DNA of 5,694 bases from an uncultured Methanobrevibacter sp. Lineage in GTDB: Archaea > Methanobacteriota > Methanobacteria > Methanobacteriales > Methanobacteriaceae. Positions 1-4,077 of the stretch are shown here, in pieces. The DNA lies in the NCBI GenBank assembly GCA_900317865.1, contig ONIK01000102.1, forward strand, positions 1 to 5,694. The letters run 5' to 3'. Position numbers and translations under genes: made by a program. Numbering within the stretch: position 1 is the first letter of the stretch; every line of letters begins with the position of its first letter. The notes beneath the pieces were generated by a model. The model worked only from the letters and a program-made list of their open reading frames with translations. It had not been told where the DNA came from and made no database searches.

Positions 1-55
1 TCTGATTGTCTCTCTTGTGAATTGATTTGTTATAACCATCTATTACAATTTTCAT
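1..55 (-). CDS. cas1: CRISPR-associated endonuclease Cas1, N-terminal fragment (cut by window edge)
   Basis: Only the first 18 codons are inside the window. They read MKIVIDGYNKSIHKRDNQ, which resembles the N-terminus of archaeal Cas1, where a short beta strand is followed by a 'KS..KRDNQ' stretch. Cas1 is the metal-dependent integrase that, with Cas2, inserts new spacers into a CRISPR array. The ATG follows the cas2 stop codon with no gap (TGAATG), so translation is probably coupled. A possible ribosome-binding site, AGGGTG, lies inside the cas2 end at 62-67 on the minus strand, six bases before the ATG. The catalytic residues lie outside the window and cannot be checked. The call rests on the short N-terminal match plus the position next to cas2. 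Confidence 0.75.
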   Translation of the reverse strand, partial: MKIVIDGYNKSIHKRDNQ

Positions 56-331
56 TCAATACACCCTAAAAAGGTCATCTCTAAATTTGATTTTCCTACT
101 GCATATTTCCTTTTTTGAATAACAACTCTCGCATACAGGAATTATCAATACATTATCTTTTTCCTGAATGATTTTTGATATATTTCCGCATAAATTTTTG
201 CGTTCATCATTATTCAAATCTCCTGCATATAATGAACTTTGAATCTTTCTAAGTCCATAATGCTGAAGTATTCTTTCAATATTTTCTTTATTAGTTTTGA
301 ATTTGCAATCAAAACTGGCTATCATGTACAT
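56..331 (-). CDS. cas2: CRISPR-associated protein Cas2
   Basis: The 91-residue product has the size and layout of Cas2, the small ferredoxin-fold protein that dimerises and bridges two Cas1 dimers in the spacer-integration complex. The first strand, MYMIASFD, ends in Asp8, the usual conserved acidic residue of the family. It is followed by a helix (about 13-26) and the strand-loop 'KIQSSLYAGDL' (29-39), matching the usual 'vQ.SvfeG.L' pattern. A later strand, 'NVLIIPVCESC' (60-70), carries a CxxC pair (Cys67, Cys70); similar Cys pairs occur in some archaeal Cas2 proteins. The gene is first in a leftward operon with cas1 directly behind it, the reverse of the common cas1-cas2 order. No Shine-Dalgarno sequence precedes the ATG, so a leaderless or short-leader transcript is plausible. 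The CRISPR subtype cannot be told from these two genes. Confidence 0.88.
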   Translation of the reverse strand: MYMIASFDCKFKTNKENIERILQHYGLRKIQSSLYAGDLNNDERKNLCGNISKIIQEKDNVLIIPVCESCYSKKEICSRKIKFRDDLFRVY

Positions 332-393
332 GAATTAATTTATATTAATTTAATATTATTATTTTTATTTAACGAAGCAGTTATTTATATACG
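332..393 (-). promoter_or_regulatory. Candidate promoter region of cas2-cas1
   Basis: Read on the minus strand, a TATA-like element CGTATATAAATAA lies at 381-393, roughly 50-60 bases before the cas2 ATG. That would give a leader of about 30 bases. A second AT-only TATA-like stretch, around 350-362, sits about 20-30 bases before the ATG and would fit a leaderless transcript, in agreement with the missing Shine-Dalgarno. The composition is so AT-rich that TATA-like strings occur by chance, so the choice between them is open. Confidence 0.35.
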
Positions 394-518
394 ATGTTTG
401 AATAAAAACAATTTTAAATGGTGAAACAATTTTTAAGCTATTATATTTTTGATTAAAATAGCATGGAGAAATATAATAATAATTTGATAATTAAATATTG
501 AAATGAATATACATGTTA

Positions 519-607
519 ATATATTATTTATAATAAAATTATATTATGTAATCAAAAAATATTATATATTATTTATAATAAAATTATATTATGTAATCAA
601 AAAATAT
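519..607. repeat. Perfect 44-bp tandem direct repeat (two copies, one base apart)
   Basis: Positions 519-562 and 564-607 are identical over 44 bases, with one T between them (563), so the period is 45. Each unit begins AATATATTATTTATAATAAA and ends AATCAAAAAATAT. The second copy ends on the AT of an ATG at 606-608 and lies 46 bases before the preferred start codon of the ATPase gene. Each unit contains a TATA-like string (about 527-534 and 572-579), so the duplication probably doubles a promoter element. With only two copies and no spacer it is not a CRISPR array. Confidence 0.95.
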
Positions 608-653
608 GATACCTGTTCTTAAAAATTTTTCTAAAATAATAGAAGGTGATAAT
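564..653 (+). promoter_or_regulatory. Promoter and ribosome-binding site of the ATPase gene
   Basis: A TATA-like element (TTTATAAT, about 572-579, inside the second repeat copy) would place transcription start near 600. The decisive element is AGGTGAT at 644-650, a strong match to the archaeal Shine-Dalgarno sequence, three bases before the ATG at 654. The in-frame upstream ATG at 606 has only A/T-rich repeat sequence before it and no such site. The start at 654 is therefore preferred. Confidence 0.6.
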
Positions 654-1850
654 ATGAATAAAATACCTTGGGGAAATAATGAAAATTTAGATAATGACCA
701 ATTTTTCAATAGATCAATTGAATTAAATCATTTAAAACAAATGTTATTAACTACACAGGATGAAACACCACCAAATATATTATTAACTGGTATAAGAGGG
801 GTTGGAAAAACAGTATTTCTCAAAAAAATCAAAAGAGAATTGGAAGATGATGGATTTTTAGTCATATATATAAATTTTTCACAAGCAGAATGTTTTAGGA
901 GAAAAAAAATGAGTATTAATGCATTAATGCAATTTTATTTCAAAAAAACTTTATCAAGTTGTAATAATAATATTTTAGAAAATGCAAGTGAAAAATTAAA
1001 AAAATATCTAAAAACAAATAATTTTCATTTTAATGAATTTCAAGAAGTTAATAAAATTCCTATTCCAATTTTTACTAGTGAAATAGATAATCAAGAGTTG
1101 ATGGAATATGTTTTAACTTTTCCAGAAAAAATATATAAATCAAATAAAGATAAATTAAAAGGAGTTATTATTCTTATTGATGAATTTCAAATAATTAAAG
1201 AGTTAAATGATTATAAAGAATCATTTTTGTGGGTTATTCGAAGTTATATTCAAGATCAACGAAATATTGCTTATGTTTTTACAGGATCTATGAGTTTAAA
1301 TGATGCATTAATTTCTGAGATTTCTGGTCATAATGGAGTATTTGGTGGAAGAATGATTTCATTTCATTTATCTCCTTTTTCTAAAAATACAGTTAAACAG
1401 TATTTGAATGAAAAAAAACCCGGATTAAAATTTAATGAAGATGGTTTTAATAGTTTTTATGAATATACATTTGGAATTCCAGCATATATAAATAATTTTG
1501 CAAAAATCTTATCAGAAAATATTGAATTTACGTCTGAATCCATTACACGTGAATTTAATGAATCAATTTATTATATATCTTCCAATTTAGTGAATATTTG
1601 GTTTGAATTATCTTACAAAAATAAAATAATAATAATTTCATTATTAAATGGTCCTATTAGACGTATTGATATTGCAAAATATTTGAATGTGAAATCTGGT
1701 TCATTAAGCTATAATTTAAAAGAACTTGAGAATTTATCTTTAATTCAAAAATCCGAAGATAATTTATACTCAATTTCAGAACCATTATTAGAAAAATGGT
1801 TAAAATCTGAATTTAATGAAAAAGGAGAGTATCCATTTACAATTATTTAA
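654..1850 (+). CDS. P-loop (AAA-type) ATPase with C-terminal winged-helix-like region, function unknown
   Basis: The 398-residue product (from the ATG at 654) has a Walker A motif GIRGVGKT at 46-53 and a Walker B motif GVIILIDE at about 170-177, with acidic Asp176 and Glu177. A sensor-like strand, 'AYVFTGS' (206-212), follows, then 'FHLSPFS' (237-243). This order is characteristic of the archaeal ATPase_2/AAA_16-like families related to Orc1/Cdc6 and STAND NTPases. The C-terminal part (about 325-385) looks like a winged helix: 'GPIRRIDIAKYLNVKSGSLSYNLKELENLSLIQKS' spans a recognition-helix-like segment and a wing. No signal peptide or membrane segment is seen. The gene stands alone between a duplicated promoter and a terminator. 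It is markedly AT-rich even for this window (about 13-25% G+C in lines counted by hand), which suggests acquisition by transfer. Its substrate and process are unknown. A role in defence or mobile-element biology is only a guess from position beside cas genes and an integrase. An alternative start at 606 would add 16 residues. Confidence 0.85.
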   Translation: MNKIPWGNNENLDNDQFFNRSIELNHLKQMLLTTQDETPPNILLTGIRGVGKTVFLKKIKRELEDDGFLVIYINFSQAECFRRKKMSINALMQFYFKKTLSSCNNNILENASEKLKKYLKTNNFHFNEFQEVNKIPIPIFTSEIDNQELMEYVLTFPEKIYKSNKDKLKGVIILIDEFQIIKELNDYKESFLWVIRSYIQDQRNIAYVFTGSMSLNDALISEISGHNGVFGGRMISFHLSPFSKNTVKQYLNEKKPGLKFNEDGFNSFYEYTFGIPAYINNFAKILSENIEFTSESITREFNESIYYISSNLVNIWFELSYKNKIIIISLLNGPIRRIDIAKYLNVKSGSLSYNLKELENLSLIQKSEDNLYSISEPLLEKWLKSEFNEKGEYPFTII

Positions 1851-1855
1851 TATTC

Positions 1856-1928
1856 AAATATATGTGGAGATATCATAATCTATTTAGTCATGGTAGTTCA
1901 ACACATATATTTTGAAAAATTTTTTTTT
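1856..1928 (+). terminator. Hairpin and T-tract terminator of the ATPase gene
   Basis: An 11-base arm AAATATATGTG (1856-1866) pairs perfectly with CACATATATTT (1902-1912); a bulge allows the stem to extend through TTCA/TGAA. The loop is long (35 bases, 1867-1901). A run of nine T residues (1920-1928) follows, a typical archaeal transcription stop. It begins six bases after the stop codon. Confidence 0.6.
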
Positions 1929-2065
1929 GAAAATTAATTATTACTTTTAATCACTATTTTTATTACAAAATCAAAAATTGAAGAAATTACCATTTTTCAA
2001 CCGCCTAATGTATATGTCTTACTATACTTTCAACACTTCCCCACAAAACGAAAAATTATCCAAAT
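1929..2065. other. Intergenic spacer between ATPase terminator and integrase promoter
   Basis: No open reading frame here looks real. The first half is almost pure A/T. A locally G+C-richer patch at about 2000-2050 (roughly 40% by hand count, C-rich on the plus strand, for example CAACCGCC and CTTCCCCAC) stands out from its surroundings. It matches no RNA or att site I recognise. A small RNA or a remnant of an older sequence are both possible. Confidence 0.4.
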
Positions 2066-2140
2066 TTTATATATAAAAGAAACGTATATTTTATGTAATA
2101 ATATACGTATAATAAGAAAAGATACGAATTCTTTATATAT
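2060..2140 (+). promoter_or_regulatory. Two candidate archaeal promoters of the integrase gene
   Basis: The first candidate is CCAAATTTTATATATAAAAG at 2060-2079, a BRE-like CCAAA followed by a consensus TATA box (TTTATATA, 2066-2073). It would start transcription near 2095, giving a leader of about 100 bases. The second is TTTATATAT at 2132-2140, which would start near 2163 and give a leader of about 37 bases. Both face the integrase gene. The first fits the methanogen consensus better. Confidence 0.55.
2082..2108. promoter_or_regulatory. Perfect 9-bp inverted repeat, candidate operator
   Basis: ACGTATATT (2082-2090) and AATATACGT (2100-2108) are perfect inverted copies around a 9-base centre (TTATGTAAT). 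The element sits 9-35 bases downstream of the first TATA box, across the expected transcription start, and upstream of the second TATA box. A dimeric regulator bound here could block initiation. It could also fold as a hairpin in the leader RNA. The paired ACGT steps make it stand out from the surrounding A/T-only sequence. Confidence 0.5.
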
Positions 2141-2186
2141 TAAAAAATTCAATAGTATAACAAGGGTTTGAGTAAAATATAGTGAT

Positions 2187-2199
2187 GGTGAAAAAGGAT
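2187..2199 (+). promoter_or_regulatory. Ribosome-binding site deciding the integrase start
   Basis: GGTGA at 2187-2191 lies eight bases before the ATG at 2200, good spacing for a methanogen Shine-Dalgarno. The upstream in-frame codons GTG (2182), ATG (2185) and GTG (2188) overlap this site and have no comparable sequence before them. The start at 2200 is therefore preferred, although 2182 or 2185 cannot be excluded. Confidence 0.6.
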
Positions 2200-3282
2200 A
2201 TGTTAGCCACATCAGAGCTAAATGATTACTTAGAAGAATATTTAGAAGAAAAGCAAGAGGTAAAAAACTTAACTGAAGAAACAGTGAAAAAACAGACATT
2301 TAATATTTCGAAATTTATAAATTTTCTTGAAGACAAAGGTGTTGAGGAATTAACTGACTCCAATGTTAAAAAACAGCTTCGTCAATACAGAAGATATTGT
2401 CTAAAACAACGTGAAAATAAAAGGACTACAGTTAAAACATATATGATGAATATTCTGGAATTCATAAATTCTGAAGATGTTCAGGAAGAAATCCAGCATG
2501 AAACCATCAAAATGAAGGATATTATTGAGGTTAAAGCTGAAGATCCTGAAACTGCTAAAAAAAGAATTGAAAAGATTAGTTTAACACGTCCACAAAGTAA
2601 TTATTTGCTTCAAACAATAGAATTGGAAGGAAACAAGAGAGATTATGCAATTTGCGCTACTTTTCTTGATTCAGGTATGAGGTTAAAGGAACTGGTTCTA
2701 TTAAACAAAACTGATATTCAAGTTCCTATTAATGATAACGGTTTTTATGAACTTCCAAACGATACTAATGAGTTTATTGAAATATATCTAAGAGCAGAAA
2801 CTACAAAAGGAGAATTGAAAGATCGTACTACTTTTATTACCTTTGATACATTGGTTTCACTCAATGATATGATATATGATAGAATAACTAAGCTTAGAAA
2901 AAATACTCATGATGTATATAGACCAGTAATTCAGCGCAAAAAGGCTGCTGAAGAAGTTAATCGTGAAGAACTGTTTTTAAATCAGAGAGGAAAACGTATT
3001 GGAAAGCGTGCAGTTCAAGATATCATCAAAAAGTATGCCAAATTAACTGATGCAAGAATTTCTGATGAAAATATTGACTGTCCTGTAGATTATTCCAAAA
3101 ATGTCAGTGTTCACATCCTCAGACACACTGCTTTATCCCATTATGCGGAAATTCTGACTGTTGCTGAGGTTCAAACCATTGCAGGCCATTCCAATTCACA
3201 GACAACGGACAAATATATTCATGTTGATCGTGAACAAATGAAACAAAAATTAAAAGTTAATAACATGCGCTTCAGGCATTAA
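2200..3282 (+). CDS. Tyrosine recombinase / site-specific integrase (XerC/XerD-like family)
   Basis: The 360-residue product cuts and rejoins DNA at specific sites through a covalent 3'-phosphotyrosine intermediate. The N-terminal part (about 5-100) is helical and charged, like the SAM-like core-binding domain ('TVKKQTFNISKFINFLED'). The catalytic domain (about 130-350) has the full set: Arg161 in 'LDSGMRLKEL', Lys203 in 'TTKGELKDR', His305 and Arg308 in 'HILRHTALSHYAE', His330 in 'AGHSNSQTT' and the nucleophile Tyr339 in 'DKYIHV'. It is therefore probably active. It is longer than the archaeal chromosome-dimer resolvase XerA (under 300 residues), so it is more likely a mobile-element or local-inversion recombinase. 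No excisionase, structural phage genes or tRNA attachment site is visible. Just beyond the stop lie a 30-bp near-palindrome and a long A/T-rich spacer, candidate places for its target. Codon usage is richer in G+C than the ATPase gene before it. Confidence 0.93.
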   Translation: MLATSELNDYLEEYLEEKQEVKNLTEETVKKQTFNISKFINFLEDKGVEELTDSNVKKQLRQYRRYCLKQRENKRTTVKTYMMNILEFINSEDVQEEIQHETIKMKDIIEVKAEDPETAKKRIEKISLTRPQSNYLLQTIELEGNKRDYAICATFLDSGMRLKELVLLNKTDIQVPINDNGFYELPNDTNEFIEIYLRAETTKGELKDRTTFITFDTLVSLNDMIYDRITKLRKNTHDVYRPVIQRKKAAEEVNREELFLNQRGKRIGKRAVQDIIKKYAKLTDARISDENIDCPVDYSKNVSVHILRHTALSHYAEILTVAEVQTIAGHSNSQTTDKYIHVDREQMKQKLKVNNMRFRH

Positions 3283-3327
3283 ATTTATTAATTTTTAATT
3301 TTAAATTTATATTTTGTAGACGCTAAA

Positions 3328-3357
3328 TTTTATTAAATTTCATGAATTTTAATAAAA
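3328..3357. repeat. 30-bp near-perfect palindrome downstream of the integrase
   Basis: The two 15-base halves, TTTTATTAAATTTCA and TGAATTTTAATAAAA, are inverted copies with a single mismatched pair, centred on CATG. The element begins 46 bases after the integrase stop codon. Two inverted arms of about 10-11 bases around a short centre is the general design of a tyrosine-recombinase core site, and the overall length is close to dif-type sites. It could equally be a hairpin that ends the integrase transcript. No functional proof is available. Confidence 0.55.
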
Positions 3358-3485
3358 AATAGTGATTTCAGTAGAAAATAGTATTTATCAATAGCTTGAT
3401 ATATATGAAGCTAATGATTTTTACCATTTTCTTAATATTATTTGAGTATAAGTGGTAAAATATGTATAATATATATCTTCTGTAA

Positions 3486-3540
3486 ATATGGAAATATGTA
3501 TTGATACATAAATATGGATATTACTACTATATGGAAATAT
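3486..3540. repeat. 12-bp direct repeat
   Basis: ATATGGAAATAT occurs at 3486-3497 and again at 3529-3540. A related ATACGGAAATACT lies near 3674-3686. These are short and A/T-rich, so they may be chance or relics of a longer degenerate repeat. Confidence 0.35.
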
Positions 3541-3660
3541 ATACTAATATATATTTACTAATAATATCTATTATACTATAATTATATATTGTATCACTAA
3601 TACTATTAATACTATAATATCTATTAATACCATTAATACTACTTTATCTATTAGTATATA
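3541..3660. repeat. Low-complexity tract of imperfect TACTATTAATA-type repeats
   Basis: The tract is made almost only of A and T with regularly spaced C, from repeated pieces such as ATTAATAC and ATCTATTA. The 13-base string ATAATATCTATTA occurs twice exactly (3561-3573 and 3614-3626). It resembles a degenerated tandem repeat produced by slippage. No coding frame runs through it. Confidence 0.45.
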
Positions 3661-3894
3661 ATTAGGTTTTATATACGGAAATACTATTCCGACTACTTCT
3701 TTTTTACACTAACAGTAATTAACAATAAAAAAAGCTTTATATGAACTTTATTACTAATATAACAATTAATTAAACTGTATTTTACTGTTTTAATATATTA
3801 ATATATGACTAATTAAAATTTTATAGTTAAATAATTTTCAATAGGATAAACTGGACTCGTATTATCTCCGTTTTTATAAATTTTTATAAAAATT

Positions 3895-3926
3895 AATAAA
3901 TTTTGTGAATTTTAATAAAATTTATT
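3895..3926. repeat. Second palindrome, sharing a 15-bp half with the first
   Basis: AATAAATTTT (3895-3904) and AAAATTTATT (3917-3926) are perfect inverted 10-base arms around a 12-base centre. The overlapping string TGAATTTTAATAAAA at 3906-3920 is identical to the right half of the palindrome at 3328-3357 and lies in the same direction, 563 bases away. Shared 15-mers are less striking in such A/T-rich DNA, but the match includes the G and sits in a palindromic setting both times. Confidence 0.45.
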
Positions 3927-4036
3927 GATCAAATATATGGTAGAATCTTTTATTTAAATATTTTAATGAAAATTATAATTCAAAAAAGTTATAGCGTTAA
4001 TGTAGTGGATGGTTTAAATATTTTAGTTAATGTTTT

Positions 4037-4077
4037 AAAAAAATAAAAGAAAAGAAGTAAAAAGGATTTACTTCTTT
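4037..4077 (-). terminator. Strong hairpin and T-tract terminator of the adhesin gene
   Basis: On the minus strand a perfect 11-base stem, AAAGAAGTAAA and TTTACTTCTTT (4077-4067 paired with 4061-4051), encloses a 5-base loop. It is followed by a T-rich run ending in seven T residues (4043-4037). The stem starts inside the stop codon of the adhesin gene, so transcription is expected to end immediately after translation. Confidence 0.8.

Larger units (their letters stand above)
3283..4050. other. Long A/T-rich gene-free spacer between convergent genes
   Basis: I see no open reading frame of credible length or composition on either strand over about 790 bases, unusually long for a convergent spacer. 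It holds two palindromes (3328-3357 and 3895-3926), a tract of imperfect TACTATTAATA-type repeats (about 3541-3660), a small hairpin CGGAA/TTCCG (3676-3691), a 10-bp tandem repeat TTTTTATAAA (3871-3890), a 13-bp direct repeat TTTAAATATTTTA (3953-3965 and 4013-4025) and a small G+C-richer patch (about 3845-3870). None of these matches a known RNA gene that I recognise. Confidence 0.6.

Noticed and set aside
239..424. A plus-strand open frame of 61 codons
   Set aside because: It is antisense to the start of cas2, its product is hydrophobic and Ile/Leu/Asn-rich as expected from A/T-rich DNA, and it has no ribosome-binding site.
437..462. Inverted repeat GCTATT/AATAGC with a 14-base loop
   Set aside because: Six-base arms in such A/T-rich sequence are expected by chance, and its position between divergent promoters does not need a terminator.
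519..607. Possible CRISPR repeats near cas2
   Set aside because: Only two copies, 44 bp long, with one base between them; a CRISPR array needs spacers of about 30-40 bases. It is a tandem duplication.
606..653. Upstream ATG adding 16 residues to the ATPase
   Set aside because: It lies on the end of the duplicated repeat with no ribosome-binding site, whereas the ATG at 654 has AGGTGAT just before it.
2030..2299. A minus-strand open frame of 89 codons with a hydrophobic product
   Set aside because: It overlaps the integrase promoter and 5' end in antisense. The apparent membrane character arises from reading Lys/Glu-rich coding sequence backwards.
2200..3282. Integrase as part of a prophage or integrated plasmid
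   Set aside because: No phage structural, replication or excision genes and no tRNA with a duplicated 3' end are visible in the window, so an element cannot be delimited.
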